Shown here: positions 27,863 through 36,612 of the stretch, in pieces
Layout: every line of letters starts with the position of its first letter
Position numbering within the stretch: the first letter of the stretch is position 1
DNA from: Roseococcus thiosulfatophilus
Lineage (GTDB): Bacteria > Pseudomonadota > Alphaproteobacteria > Acetobacterales > Acetobacteraceae
Assembly (NCBI RefSeq): GCF_017311575.1
Contig: NZ_JAFFQY010000011.1
Span: 124,001 to 188,000, forward strand
Reading direction: 5' to 3'
DNA: 64,000 nt
Made by a program: the position numbers and the translations under genes
Notes under the pieces: generated by a model
Databases searched by the model: none
Told to the model about the DNA's origin: nothing
Seen by the model: the letters and a program-made list of their open reading frames with translations, nothing else

Positions 27863-28432
27863 TCAGCCCTTGGCGCGCTCGACGTAGGAGGCGTCCTCGG
27901 TGCGGACCACGATCTTCTCGCCCGCCGTGATGAAGGGCGGCACCATGGTCTTCACGCCATTCACCAGCACGGCCGGCTTGTAGGAGGAGGAGGCGGTCTG
28001 CCCCTTCACCACCGGATCCGCCTCGGCGATCTCGAGCGTGACCAGTTCCGGCAGGTCCATGGAGACGGGGTCGCCCTCGATGAGGCGGACGTTCACCGTC
28101 ATGTTCTCCTGCAGGAAGGGCAGGCGGTCACCCAGGATGGCGGCGGGGATCTGCGTCTGCTCATAGGTCTCGGGGTCCATGAGCACCAGGTTCTCGCCGT
28201 CGGAGTAGGAGTAGGTGAACTCCTTGTCCTCGGTCGTCAGGCGCTCGACCACGTCGGCGGTGCGCCAGCGCTGGTCCTTCTTGGCGCCCGTCTTGATGTT
28301 GCGCATGTCCACCTGGATGATCGCGTTGCCTTTGCCCGGGATCATGATGTTCTGCTTGAGGATGGTGTAGCGCTGGCCTTCGAACTCGATGACCATGCCG
28401 GCACGCATCTGGTTGGCCTGCATCTTCGCCAT
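27863..28432 (-). CDS. efp: Translation elongation factor P
   Basis: Relieves ribosome stalling at polyproline stretches, which are abundant in this window's proteins. The 189-residue product has the three-domain EF-P layout. Lys34, in the loop IPGKGNA, is at the canonical position for beta-lysylation. The ATG at 28432 is chosen because it starts the conserved MRAGMVIEFEG domain; the upstream extension is spurious. Confidence 0.96.
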   Translation of the reverse strand: MAKMQANQMRAGMVIEFEGQRYTILKQNIMIPGKGNAIIQVDMRNIKTGAKKDQRWRTADVVERLTTEDKEFTYSYSDGENLVLMDPETYEQTQIPAAILGDRLPFLQENMTVNVRLIEGDPVSMDLPELVTLEIAEADPVVKGQTASSSYKPAVLVNGVKTMVPPFITAGEKIVVRTEDASYVERAKG

Positions 28433-28551
28433 GGGCGGGCCCCTGCAATTGTCTGTGGGTTGCGGTGGATTGTGGAGGCGGGGCTTACACGTGGGCGGCG
28501 CCCAGGGCAACCTTTGGGCCCCGGCGGGGGCAGGAAGCGCGCCAACGGGGC

Positions 28552-28580
28552 TTGCGGCGCCGCGCGCTTGGCTCTAGGGA
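28552..28580 (+). promoter_or_regulatory. Probable promoter of tRNA-Thr
   Basis: TTGCGG (28552-28557), a 17-nt spacer and TAGGGA (28575-28580) end 10 bp before the mature tRNA start. Spacing is ideal for a sigma-70 promoter; the -10 is a weak match. Confidence 0.45.
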
Positions 28581-28590
28581 CGTGCCGCGC

Positions 28591-28665
<75 letters not shown>

Positions 28666-28674
28666 CCGCGCCCC

Positions 28675-29457
28675 TTACATCCCGAACATCCAGCCGAAGC
28701 CTGCCATCAGCAGCCAGCCCACGCTGCCCATGATGGACAGCGCCAGCGCGATGCCCATGAGGCCGAACACCGCCCCGCCCAGGATGGTGAAGGTGTCCTC
28801 CTCCATCATCCCCATCGCCATGATGAGGCAGGCGAGCGACGGCGGGCCATTGGTGAAGGGCAGCGGGATGACCACGATGCAGGCCAGCAGCACGCCATAG
28901 GCGCCGATCATCCGGTCGCCCAGGCGGGAGGTGACGATGGAGGGCCGCGGCCTCACCCAGCGCTCCACCCGCTTCAGCCAGGGCAGCGCCCGGCTCGTGA
29001 TCATCCGCAGGTCCGACCGCTTCATGGAACGCCGCGTCAGGAAGGCCGGCAGCCGGGGCGTGGGCAGCCCATAGGCCAGCTGCGCGCAGATGATCATCAG
29101 CGGGAAGCCGAAGATGGGGCTGAGGCCGGGAATGTAGATCGGCAGCAGGTTCGGCAGGGCGAAGAGCACGATCAGGATGCCGTAGCCGCGCGGGCCCAGC
29201 GATTCGATCAGGTCGCCCAGCGTCACGCGCTCGGTCGGCCAGTCGCGCGCGATGATGCCGATCAGCTCGGAAATGGGAACCGGATGTTCCGCATGCAGGG
29301 CCGCCTCGGCGCTCTCGGGCCCGGCATGGGACCCTGCCGCCGGCCCCACATGCGGGCCGGATTCCCTGGGCGCGCCCTGCGCGCCCGGCTCGGATGACGT
29401 GGTGATGACGCTCGCACTCCCCGGGACAGCCGCGCGCTCATACTGCAACGCTGCCAT
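28675..29457 (-). CDS. ExoD family membrane protein (exopolysaccharide synthesis)
   Basis: A 260-residue polytopic membrane protein of the ExoD family. A soluble N-terminus of about 65 residues is followed by the family core: DLIESLGPRGYGILIVLFAL, then LPNLLPIYIPGLSPIFGFPL, and C-terminal hydrophobic helices. ExoD mutants in rhizobia are altered in exopolysaccharide and alkali tolerance, but the molecular activity is unknown. It ends 9 bp from the tRNA-Thr 3' end. Confidence 0.88.
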   Translation of the reverse strand: MAALQYERAAVPGSASVITTSSEPGAQGAPRESGPHVGPAAGSHAGPESAEAALHAEHPVPISELIGIIARDWPTERVTLGDLIESLGPRGYGILIVLFALPNLLPIYIPGLSPIFGFPLMIICAQLAYGLPTPRLPAFLTRRSMKRSDLRMITSRALPWLKRVERWVRPRPSIVTSRLGDRMIGAYGVLLACIVVIPLPFTNGPPSLACLIMAMGMMEEDTFTILGGAVFGLMGIALALSIMGSVGWLLMAGFGWMFGM

Positions 29458-29607
29458 GTCCTGCCAGCAAAACCTTGCATTGACCCAAGGGCCCGTTCAA
29501 GCCCCGACTTTCCCCTCATCTGGCGATCCGGGGCGATCCGTGCCACCCCCCCAATGCCCCCTCGGGGGCCGGGCGGCCCTGTGCCGCGTCGGAGAGGAGG
29601 AACATCC

Positions 29608-30129
29608 ATGACCACCGCCGCGCCATCCCATTGGCCGGGCGAGATCCTTGCGGCCTTCAAGGCCCAGGATGTGCGCCTGGTGCCCTATGTGCCCGACAAT
29701 GTCCTGCGCCCGCTGATCGCGGCCATCGAGGCCGACCCGCACTTCACCGCCTTCCCCTGCGCGCGCGAGGAGGAGGCCATCGGCATCGCCGCCGGCGCAG
29801 TCATGTCGGGCATGCGCGCCGCCTGCCTCATGCAGACCTCGGGCTTCGCCACCTTGCCCAACGCGCTGGCCTCGCTGGTCTGCGCCTTCCAGCTTCCGGT
29901 GGTGATGGTGGTGAGCGAGCGTGGCACGCTTGGCGAGTTCAACCCCGGCCAGGCCATCGTCTGCCGCACCATGCGCCCCATCCTGGATAGCATGGGCATC
30001 GAGCACCACACGCTGACACGCCTCGACGAATGCGGCTTCCAGGCCGACCGCGCGCTGCGCCAGGCTTTCGCGACGCGCTGGCCCGCCTGCCTGATCCTGT
30101 CCCCGCTGCTGACCGCGAGGCCGCAATGA
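29608..30129 (+). CDS. Thiamine-diphosphate decarboxylase alpha subunit (sulfopyruvate decarboxylase ComD type)
   Basis: The 173-residue PYR-domain half of a two-subunit ThDP decarboxylase. The glutamate that activates the cofactor is expected in CAREEEAIGIAAGA. The 2-oxoacid substrate may be sulfopyruvate, phosphonopyruvate or another acid; split subunits of this size are typical of ComDE. The ATG at 29608 has GGAGAGGAGG upstream. Its stop overlaps the beta-subunit start (ATGA), so the subunits are made together. No coenzyme M or sulfolactate pathway genes are adjacent. Confidence 0.85.
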   Translation: MTTAAPSHWPGEILAAFKAQDVRLVPYVPDNVLRPLIAAIEADPHFTAFPCAREEEAIGIAAGAVMSGMRAACLMQTSGFATLPNALASLVCAFQLPVVMVVSERGTLGEFNPGQAIVCRTMRPILDSMGIEHHTLTRLDECGFQADRALRQAFATRWPACLILSPLLTARPQ

Positions 30130-30725
30130 CCCGTCCGAACACGCAAGTCATGAACCGCGCCGCGCTGACGAAGCGCATCCTGGGCAAGCTGCACAAGCGC
30201 GAGGCCGTGGTGGGCGGCATCGGCAATTCCAACTGGGACCTCTGGGCGGCCGCCCCGTCACGGCCCGAGAATTTCTACATGCTGGGCAGCATGGGCCTGG
30301 CCGCGCCCATCGCGCTGGGCGTGGCGCTGGCCCAGCCCGAGCGGCGCGTGCTGGCGCTGGAGGGCGATGGCTCCCTGCTGATGCAGCTGGGCTGCCTGTC
30401 CACCATCGCGGCGCAGGCGCCGCGCAACCTCATCATCGTGGTCTGGGACAACGCCATCTACCAGATCACGGGCGGGCAGCCGACGCCGGCCGCGCAGTCG
30501 GGCACGGATTGGGTGGCCATCGCCCGCGCCAGCGGCATCGCGAAGAGCCATTGGGCGGCGGATGAGGCGGAGTTCGACACGCTGATCGAGACGGCGCTGA
30601 CCACCGACGGGCCGCATCTGATCGCCGCGCGAATCGACAGCGAACCGGGCCGCCACCAGACCGACCGCGACCCGGTGCGCTTCGCCCAAGCCTTCACCCG
30701 CGCCATGGCGCTGCCAATCGGGTAA
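30126..30725 (+). CDS. Thiamine-diphosphate decarboxylase beta subunit (sulfopyruvate decarboxylase ComE type)
   Basis: The ThDP-binding PP-domain half, 199 residues. The cofactor motif begins with EGDGSLLMQLG and ends with the Asn in VVWDNAIYQITGG, giving the GDG-x(n)-N pattern. It is translationally coupled to the alpha subunit. The TAA stop lies inside a run of seven A residues followed directly by a strong hairpin. Confidence 0.86.
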   Translation: MTRPNTQVMNRAALTKRILGKLHKREAVVGGIGNSNWDLWAAAPSRPENFYMLGSMGLAAPIALGVALAQPERRVLALEGDGSLLMQLGCLSTIAAQAPRNLIIVVWDNAIYQITGGQPTPAAQSGTDWVAIARASGIAKSHWAADEAEFDTLIETALTTDGPHLIAARIDSEPGRHQTDRDPVRFAQAFTRAMALPIG

Positions 30726-30758
30726 AAAAATGGCCGGAACCCCTGGGGGGTTCCGGCC
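30724..30758 (-). terminator. Hairpin with U-tract oriented for leftward transcription
   Basis: GGCCGGAACCCC (30732-30743) pairs with GGGGTTCCGGCC (30747-30758), a 12-bp stem. The poly-A run at 30724-30730 makes a T7 tract only on the minus strand, so as an intrinsic terminator it would stop leftward RNA. On the plus strand it is an A-tract then hairpin without U's, just after the ComE stop. No minus-strand gene lies to its right. Confidence 0.7.
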
Positions 30759-31067
30759 AAAGGAGAAAGGATGCCGGAGGGGGGGGGAAACCGGCACCCT
30801 GTTCCAAGCCCGCCCGCGGGGGGCGAAATGGCACCATCCGGCGACGCCGGGCCCGCGGGAACGCCGCATAAGCCTGGCATGGCGGGGCTCCGCCCTCCCC
30901 TGCCCGGTGAACCGGAGCAAGGGAGTGGGGGGGGATCTGGCGAAGACAACCGCCGCACCGCCGGAATGATACCATATCAACGACGAGCCGCCTGCCGCGT
31001 TGCATCTGCCGACACGACTTTCTCTCCCGCCAAACAAGCCGCCCGCGACCCCGGCCAAGGACCACCC
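30726..31067. other. 342-bp intergenic region between the decarboxylase and transglutaminase genes
   Basis: It begins with the hairpin at 30732-30758. The rest is GC-rich with G-runs (near 30779 and 30925) and an AT-rich island (30966-30983, with an ATACCATATCAA stretch) that could hold a promoter. Open frames on both strands show no family features. A leftward transcript ending at the hairpin would have to start here. Confidence 0.45.
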
Positions 31068-31982
31068 ATGCCCGACGTGCAGATCAGCCATCGAACAGAA
31101 TATGCCTATCAACGTCCGGTAGGCCTCATGCCGCACCGGCTCATGCTGCGTCCCCAGGACAGCCATGACCTGCGGCTGCACGAGGCCACGCTCACGGTGG
31201 ACCCGCCCGCCGCCCGCACCCGCTGGGCGCATGACGTCTTCGGCAATTCCATCTGCCACCTGGAATGGGATGAGGGGCTGCGCACGCCCCATCTGCGCAT
31301 CGTCTCGGAGCTGTCGCTGACCCATTACCCCGCCGGAACCTCGCTGCGGCGGGAGGCGCTGGATCCCCTGGCCGAGCTCTACCCCTTCTCCTACGCGGCC
31401 GATGAAATCCCGGACCTGGCCCGCCTGACCGAACGCCAGCTGCCCGACCCCGAGCGCCAGGTGGATGCCTGGGCGCGTCGCTTCGCCGCGCGCGAGGGCG
31501 GGGTGCACACGCTGGAGCTGCTGGAGGAGATGACGCGCGCCATCAAGACGGAATTCACCTATGTGGGGCGCGAGGCGGAGGGCACCCAGGCCCCGGCCGA
31601 GACGCTCTCCCTGGGCAGCGGCACCTGCCGGGACTTCGCCGTGCTGATGATGGAGGCCGCGCGCAGCCTGGGCTTCGCCGCGCGCTTCATCACAGGTTAC
31701 CTCTATGAGGAGCCGAACGCCCCTAACCAGGGCGCCGGCGCCACCCATGCCTGGTGCGGGGTCTATCTGCCGGGGGCGGGTTGGGTGGAATATGACCCGA
31801 CGAACGGCATCATCGCCGGGCAGAACCTCATCCGGGTGGGGGTGACACGCACCCCCGCACAGGCCATGCCGGTGGCCGGCGGATTCGTGGGCGACCCCAC
31901 CGACCCGCTGCCTCTCACCGTGGAGGTCCAGGCGCGGGCGGTGGCGGCACCGCCTGGTGCCACGGGAGGGCAGAGCGACTGA
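31068..31982 (+). CDS. Transglutaminase-like cysteine protease family protein
   Basis: A 304-residue protein with an N-terminal bacterial transglutaminase-like domain (SHRTEYAYQRPVGLMPHRL) and the transglutaminase core. The catalytic triad is visible as Cys187 in SGTCRDFAV, His227 in ATHAWCGV and Asp243 in EYDPTNG. Many bacterial members are cytoplasmic peptidase-like proteins of unknown substrate. There is no signal peptide. AAGG precedes the ATG by 7 nt. It is followed 70 bp later by the large histidine kinase. Confidence 0.88.
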   Translation: MPDVQISHRTEYAYQRPVGLMPHRLMLRPQDSHDLRLHEATLTVDPPAARTRWAHDVFGNSICHLEWDEGLRTPHLRIVSELSLTHYPAGTSLRREALDPLAELYPFSYAADEIPDLARLTERQLPDPERQVDAWARRFAAREGGVHTLELLEEMTRAIKTEFTYVGREAEGTQAPAETLSLGSGTCRDFAVLMMEAARSLGFAARFITGYLYEEPNAPNQGAGATHAWCGVYLPGAGWVEYDPTNGIIAGQNLIRVGVTRTPAQAMPVAGGFVGDPTDPLPLTVEVQARAVAAPPGATGGQSD

Positions 31983-32052
31983 CGGCGGAATACCGCCGCA
32001 CGAAAGGCGGCGCCGGCATCCCTCGGCGCCCGCATTCGGGAGATGACCACCA

Positions 32053-34863
32053 GTGCCCCTCGCGCTCATCGCGTTTCTCGGACTGCTCCTCGCGTTGATT
32101 CCCGCCGGCATCGTCCAGGTGCAGCTGGAACGCGAGGCGCGGGATACGCGCACGCGGGACCTTGAGGCGCAGGCCATGCAGCTGGCGAGCCTGGTGGGCC
32201 GCCAGGTCGCTAGCACGCTGGAAGGCGCGCGCCACACGCTGCGGACCATGGCGGCGCATGAGGATGTCCGCCGGCTGGAGGCCAGCGCGGCCTGCGACCT
32301 GTTCCTCCAGCGCGTCGTCGCCGTGGCGCCCCGCTATGCCACGGCCAACGTCTTCGACCGCGAAGGGAACGCGCTCTGCGCCTCCAACCCGGCGGTGCTG
32401 TCCACCAACATCGCGGACCGCCCCTATTTCCAGCGCACCCTCAATTCGGGCCGGATGGAACTTGGTAAATTCGCCACCGGGCGCGCCAGCGGCCAGGCCT
32501 CGCTGCACATGAGCCAGCCCCTGTTGGGCGCGGGCGGCGAGGTGGCCGGCGTGCTCGTCCTCGCCATCTCGGTCGGGTGGCTGAACGACGAGTTGCAGGG
32601 CCTGCTGCTGCCGGAGGGCGGCGTCGCCGTGATCGCCGACCGCACGGGCATCGTGGTCGCGCGCTCCGCCGCGCGGGAGCGCTTCGTGGGCCGCCCCCTG
32701 GGCGCGCAGGGCATGACCATGCTCCATGCCGGCGCGCCGGGCGTGATGGAGGCCACCTCGCTCGATGGCATGGTCCGCACCGTGGCCTACCTGCCCGTGG
32801 AGATGGAGCCCGAGGGCCTCTTCGTCGCGGTGGGGCTCGACACGGCCAGCGCCATCGCCGCGCAGGAGGAGGCCAATGTCCAGGCAGCGGTGATGGTGGT
32901 GGGCTCGCTGCTGCTGACCTTCGTGGTGGGCCTCGTCTTCTTCAACGCGGCGGTGGACCGGCCGGTGCAGCGCATGCTGCGCGTGGCCAGCCACTGGGCG
33001 CGGCAGGACTGGAGCGCGCGCGTGGGCCATATCCGCGGCGGGCGCGAATTCCAGCGTCTGGCCGCGGCGCTCGACACCATGGCCGATGCGGTGCTGACGC
33101 GCGAGGCGGCCCGCCGCCGCGCGCTGACCCGCATGGAGGCGGTGGTGGGTGTCGCGCCGCAGATTGTCATGACCGCGGACCGCGCGGGCCATGTGGATTG
33201 GACCAACCCCTACTGGCAGGAGCTGACGGGCTTCGACACCGCCCGCAGCCTGGGGCTGGGCTGGATGGAGGCCACCCATCCCGATGACCGGCCGGGGCTG
33301 CGCGCTGCCTGGGATGCCATGGTGGCGAGCGGCCTGGGCGACGGCGCGCAGGGGTTCAGCCATGAGGTGCGGATCTGCCGCGCGGACGACAAGCAATGGC
33401 GCTGGCATCTCATGAAGGGCGCGGCCATCCGGCACGACCCGTCCGAGATCGCGGCCTGGGCCATGGTGGGCATCGACTTCCACGAGCTGCGCGTCATCCA
33501 GGCCCAGGCCGAGGACACGGCGGCCCAGCTGCGCGCCACCTATGAGAACGCGCCGGTGGGGCTGTGCCTGCTGGACCGCGACCTGCGCTTCATCGCCATC
33601 AACGACATGCTGGCGGCCATCCATGGCGTGCCGGTCGCCGACCACATCGGACGCACGCTGTCCGAGGTGGCGCCCGACATGCCGCCCGTCATCGAGGAGG
33701 CCATGCGCCGCGTCGTCGCCACGGGCGAGGCGGTGGAGGAGCTGGAGGTCATGTGCGAGGTGGACGGCCAGCCCCGCTTCTGGCTGGCCAGCTACCGGCC
33801 CATTTTCGGCGCGGATGGCAGCATCACCTGCGTCACCGGCTCGAAGGTGGACATCACGGCGCGCAAGCGCGTGGAGGAGAGCGAGCGCCTGCTCTCGCGC
33901 GAGGTGGACCACCGCGCGCAGAACGCCCTGGCCGTGGTGCGCGGGCTGATCCGCCTTTCCGCGGCGGATGCGCCCGACGACGTGCCGGCGCTGGTCGAGG
34001 TGCTGGAGGGACGGATCGCGGCCATGAGCCGCGCGCACACGCTGCTCTCGCGCGAGAAATGGGTGGGCGCGGAGCTGGGCGAGATCGTGCGCGAGGAATT
34101 CGCGCCGCAGTCGGGCCGCATCCTGACCCAGGGCCCACCCGTGCGCCTGACGGCCGAGGCCGCGCAGCCGCTCACCCTCGTGCTGCACGAACTCGTGACC
34201 AATGCGCTGAAATACGGCGCGCTCTCGGTGCCGGAGGGGAAGGTCACGCTGCGCTGGGAGCGCCAGCAGGACAAGCTGCACATGCAATGGTGCGAGGAGG
34301 GCGGGCCGCCCATGGTCGAGCCGCCGCTGCGCCGCGGCTTCGGCACCAGGCTGATCGACGCCAATATCCGCGGCCTGCTGGCCGGCGACATCGAGCGCGA
34401 CTGGGCCGAGACCGGCCTGCGCTGCACCCTGGTGCTGGGCCCCGAGGCGCTGACCGGCAGCCGCTTCGTCACGGGCCTGCGCGAGACCTCGCCGCTCGCG
34501 GGCCGGCGCGTGATCGTGGCGGTGGAGAACGCCGCCGAGGCACGCAGCCTCGCGGAGCTGCTGCGCGCCTCGGGCTGCGCGGTGCTGGGCCCCGCCGCCA
34601 GCATCGAGGAGGCGGTGGAGCTGATCGAGGCCGAGAAGCGGGTGGATGCGGCCGTGCTGTCGGGCACGCTGCAGGGCCGTTCGGCGCAGCCGCTCGCGCA
34701 GTTGCTGCGCCGGCGGGCCTCGGCGCTGCTGTTCCTCAACACGCTCGGCCTCGACAGCGAGAGCGATGAGGCGCCGCCGCGCATGCTGCGCCCGCCGCAC
34801 ACCGCCGAGGGCATCCGCCGCGCCCTGGTGGAGGCGCTGGAGGCGTCGCGAAACGGCAGCTGA
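32053..34863 (+). CDS. HWE-family sensor histidine kinase with CACHE, two PAS domains and degenerate receiver
   Basis: A 936-residue membrane sensor. Order: TM1 (about 1-22); a periplasmic dCACHE-type sensor (about 30-270); TM2 (about 276-298); a HAMP-like linker; PAS-1 (about 360-480); PAS-2 (about 490-605); HWE kinase (about 610-800); receiver-like domain (about 818-930). The phospho-accepting His620 is in EVDHRAQNALAVV. The family marks are the N-box His712 (LHELVTN) and the WxE motif W746-E748. The C-terminal domain has Glu825-Asn826 where the acidic pair should be and Ser870 where the phospho-Asp should be, so it cannot be phosphorylated normally. The start is GTG with GGGAG 10 nt upstream. 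HWE kinases often control PhyR, and phyR lies 5 kb away. Confidence 0.9.
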   Translation: MPLALIAFLGLLLALIPAGIVQVQLEREARDTRTRDLEAQAMQLASLVGRQVASTLEGARHTLRTMAAHEDVRRLEASAACDLFLQRVVAVAPRYATANVFDREGNALCASNPAVLSTNIADRPYFQRTLNSGRMELGKFATGRASGQASLHMSQPLLGAGGEVAGVLVLAISVGWLNDELQGLLLPEGGVAVIADRTGIVVARSAARERFVGRPLGAQGMTMLHAGAPGVMEATSLDGMVRTVAYLPVEMEPEGLFVAVGLDTASAIAAQEEANVQAAVMVVGSLLLTFVVGLVFFNAAVDRPVQRMLRVASHWARQDWSARVGHIRGGREFQRLAAALDTMADAVLTREAARRRALTRMEAVVGVAPQIVMTADRAGHVDWTNPYWQELTGFDTARSLGLGWMEATHPDDRPGLRAAWDAMVASGLGDGAQGFSHEVRICRADDKQWRWHLMKGAAIRHDPSEIAAWAMVGIDFHELRVIQAQAEDTAAQLRATYENAPVGLCLLDRDLRFIAINDMLAAIHGVPVADHIGRTLSEVAPDMPPVIEEAMRRVVATGEAVEELEVMCEVDGQPRFWLASYRPIFGADGSITCVTGSKVDITARKRVEESERLLSREVDHRAQNALAVVRGLIRLSAADAPDDVPALVEVLEGRIAAMSRAHTLLSREKWVGAELGEIVREEFAPQSGRILTQGPPVRLTAEAAQPLTLVLHELVTNALKYGALSVPEGKVTLRWERQQDKLHMQWCEEGGPPMVEPPLRRGFGTRLIDANIRGLLAGDIERDWAETGLRCTLVLGPEALTGSRFVTGLRETSPLAGRRVIVAVENAAEARSLAELLRASGCAVLGPAASIEEAVELIEAEKRVDAAVLSGTLQGRSAQPLAQLLRRRASALLFLNTLGLDSESDEAPPRMLRPPHTAEGIRRALVEALEASRNGS

Positions 34864-34875
34864 GCGGGTCGCGCT

Positions 34876-34900
34876 GCAACCGGACGAGGTCGCGCACGTT
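34876..34900 (+). promoter_or_regulatory. Candidate EcfG-type promoter (GCAAC-N16-CGTT)
   Basis: GCAAC (34876-34880), 16 nt, then CGTT (34897-34900). This is one mismatch from the alphaproteobacterial general-stress consensus GGAAC-N16/17-CGTT. It lies 35 bp before the glycine-zipper lipoprotein gene, which heads a Dps-containing operon. Confidence 0.6.
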
Positions 34901-34934
34901 GCTTCTCCAGACAGACGCAGAAGGAGAAGCCGAC

Positions 34935-35192
34935 ATGCGCAATCTTTCGAAGGTGGGCCCGAAGCTGGCCCTGGGCCTCATCCTCGCCGGTGGCCTCGCC
35001 GCCTGCGGGCAGACGCAGGGCGACCGCCTGCTCTCCGGCGCGGGCCTGGGCGCGGCCGGTGGCGCCGCGATTGGCGCCGCGACGGGTGGCAGCCCGCTGG
35101 CGGGTGCGGCGATCGGCGGCGTGGCCGGTGGCGCGACGGGCGTGCTGACCAGCCCGCGTGACGTGAACGTCGGCCGTCCGGCCTGGCGCTGA
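34935..35192 (+). CDS. Glycine-zipper lipoprotein
   Basis: An 85-residue putative outer-membrane lipoprotein: signal peptide with lipobox LAAC, then an Ala/Gly-rich zipper (GAGLGAAGGAAIGAATGG repeated as AGAAIGGVAGGATG) of the kind found in small envelope stress proteins. AAGGAG precedes the ATG at 34935. It is followed after 8 bp by dps, so the two are cotranscribed, probably from the EcfG-type promoter upstream. Confidence 0.8.
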   Translation: MRNLSKVGPKLALGLILAGGLAACGQTQGDRLLSGAGLGAAGGAAIGAATGGSPLAGAAIGGVAGGATGVLTSPRDVNVGRPAWR

Positions 35193-35200
35193 GCGACACC

Positions 35201-35674
35201 ATGAGCTCGACGAAGAAGAACCCCGCCGCCAATGACGCGGCGGGGGGCATCGCCGCCGCCCTGACCGGCTATGTCGCGGATACCTATGTGCTGATGGCCA
35301 AGACCCAGGCCTGCCATTGGAACGCGACCGGCCCGGGCTTCATCGGCATGCACCAGCTGACCGAGGCGCAGTACAAGGAGCTGTTCCTCGCCGTGGACGA
35401 GCTGGCGGAACGCCTGCGCGCCCTGGGCGAGCCGGCCCCGCGCGGCCTGTCCGCGATGCTGGACCTGGCCTCGCTGGATGAGCTGGACGGCAAGGTGGAT
35501 GTCGCCGGCGCCTACCGCACCTTGGCCGAGGACAACACCAAGGTCGCCGCCCGCGCGCGCGAACTGGCCGAGGCCGCCGAGGAGGCGGAGGACATCGCGA
35601 CCCACGACATGCTCGTCCACCGCATCGAGGTGCATGAGAAGGCGGCCTGGCTGCTGCGCAGCCACATCGCCTGA
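35201..35674 (+). CDS. dps: Dps family DNA-protection/ferritin-like protein
   Basis: Forms dodecamers that oxidise and store iron and protect DNA under starvation and oxidative stress. The 157-residue protein has the Dps signature: QACHWNATGPGFIGMHQL with the ferroxidase His, and AVDELAERLRALGE with Asp and Glu. A Lys-rich N-terminal tail (STKKNP) could contact DNA. It sits in the operon after the glycine-zipper lipoprotein; Dps is a common target of general stress sigma factors. Confidence 0.94.
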   Translation: MSSTKKNPAANDAAGGIAAALTGYVADTYVLMAKTQACHWNATGPGFIGMHQLTEAQYKELFLAVDELAERLRALGEPAPRGLSAMLDLASLDELDGKVDVAGAYRTLAEDNTKVAARARELAEAAEEAEDIATHDMLVHRIEVHEKAAWLLRSHIA

Positions 35675-35720
35675 CCCGAGACGACACCGTCCAAGACGAC
35701 ATTGGCCAAGGAGAATTTCC

Positions 35721-36026
35721 ATGAGCGACTTCCGCAATGATCCGCCCCGCATGGGCACCGCCGGCACCACCACCGGCTCCAGCAGCTTCGACCCGCATGC
35801 CGAGATCACGGCGCTGCGCGAGAAGGTCGAGGCCCTGATGAGCGAGCGCGTTTCGCCCGCGATCGGCAACGCCGTGGGTACCGCCGAGGCGGCCGCCCAT
35901 CGCGCCACCGACGCCGTGCGCCACCAGGCCGAGAACCTGAGCGACTTCGTGCATGAGAAGCCGCTGACGGCGATGGCTTCGGCCGCGCTGGCCGGCTTCG
36001 TGTTCGCGCTGCTCGTGCGGCGCTGA
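35721..36026 (+). CDS. DUF883/ElaB-YqjD-like membrane-anchored protein
   Basis: A 101-residue protein with a disordered N-terminus, a helical region (ALREKVEALMSERVSPAIG onward) and a C-terminal membrane anchor (AMASAALAGFVFALLVRR). The pattern with its GxxxG-poor helix and terminal Arg pair matches the ElaB/YqjD/DUF883 group, in which E. coli YqjD is a stationary-phase ribosome-associated membrane protein. AAGGAG lies upstream of 35721. It is directly followed by a YqjE-like gene, as in yqjD-yqjE. Confidence 0.8.
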   Translation: MSDFRNDPPRMGTAGTTTGSSSFDPHAEITALREKVEALMSERVSPAIGNAVGTAEAAAHRATDAVRHQAENLSDFVHEKPLTAMASAALAGFVFALLVRR

Positions 36027-36028
36027 GC

Positions 36029-36496
36029 ATGCGAAGCCTGCGGCTTCTCGAGGTCGCGGCGCAGGCGGAAGCCCTCCGCCTGCGCTGCCAGGCCATGGGC
36101 GCGGCGCGCTCCGCCGCGCTGGCGGCCGTCGCGGCCTTGTTCGGCGTGTTCATGCTCGCGCTGCTCCATCTCGCTGCGCTGCTGTGGCTCGCCGAGGATC
36201 ACGGGGAGTTGCGGGCGGTGCTCTACGTCGCCGCCGCCGATGCGGTGATCGCGGGGCTCTTCCTCCTCGTGGCGAAACGGAACAAGTACCGTCGCGTCGC
36301 GGATGAGGCGCTCGAGATCCGGCGCGACAGCCTGCGGATGGTCCGTCACTCCTCCCCCGTGGGAGAGGTGGCGAACATCGTTCCCTGGCGTGGCCTCGCG
36401 GTCGGCCTCGCCGGCCGGGTGGGCGTGGGGATCGGGCGGAAGATCCTGGTCGCCTTCCTCGCCCTGCTCTTCGGACGTCGCCGGCGGCGCCGTTAG
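36029..36496 (+). CDS. YqjE/holin-3-6-like inner-membrane protein
   Basis: A 155-residue protein with an N-terminal helix, two clear transmembrane segments (about 28-55, AALAAVAALFGVFMLALLHLA; and about 64-82), and a basic C-terminus ending in six Arg residues. The architecture fits the phage-holin-3-6/YqjE superfamily, which is chromosomal and not phage-borne in proteobacteria. The ATG is 2 nt after the DUF883 stop. A partner of the DUF883 protein at the membrane is the likely role. Confidence 0.7.
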   Translation: MRSLRLLEVAAQAEALRLRCQAMGAARSAALAAVAALFGVFMLALLHLAALLWLAEDHGELRAVLYVAAADAVIAGLFLLVAKRNKYRRVADEALEIRRDSLRMVRHSSPVGEVANIVPWRGLAVGLAGRVGVGIGRKILVAFLALLFGRRRRRR

Positions 36497-36612
36497 GCGA
36501 ATTGCCGGAGACGCCGACAAGGTCAGGCGTGCGTTTCACTGGTGCCGCGACCGGTTCCCCCCGGTCGCGGCCATCTGCATTTCGCGCGCGTTCAAAACAT
36601 TGAAAAACCTTG

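Noticed and set aside
29608-30725. Split decarboxylase as a frameshifted single gene
   Set aside because: The two parts overlap by ATGA with separate proper starts, and two-subunit ComD/ComE enzymes of these sizes are normal.
36029-36496. Holin-like protein as a sign of a prophage
   Set aside because: It follows a DUF883 gene in a yqjD-yqjE-like arrangement within a stress operon; no phage structural, lysis or integrase genes exist nearby.
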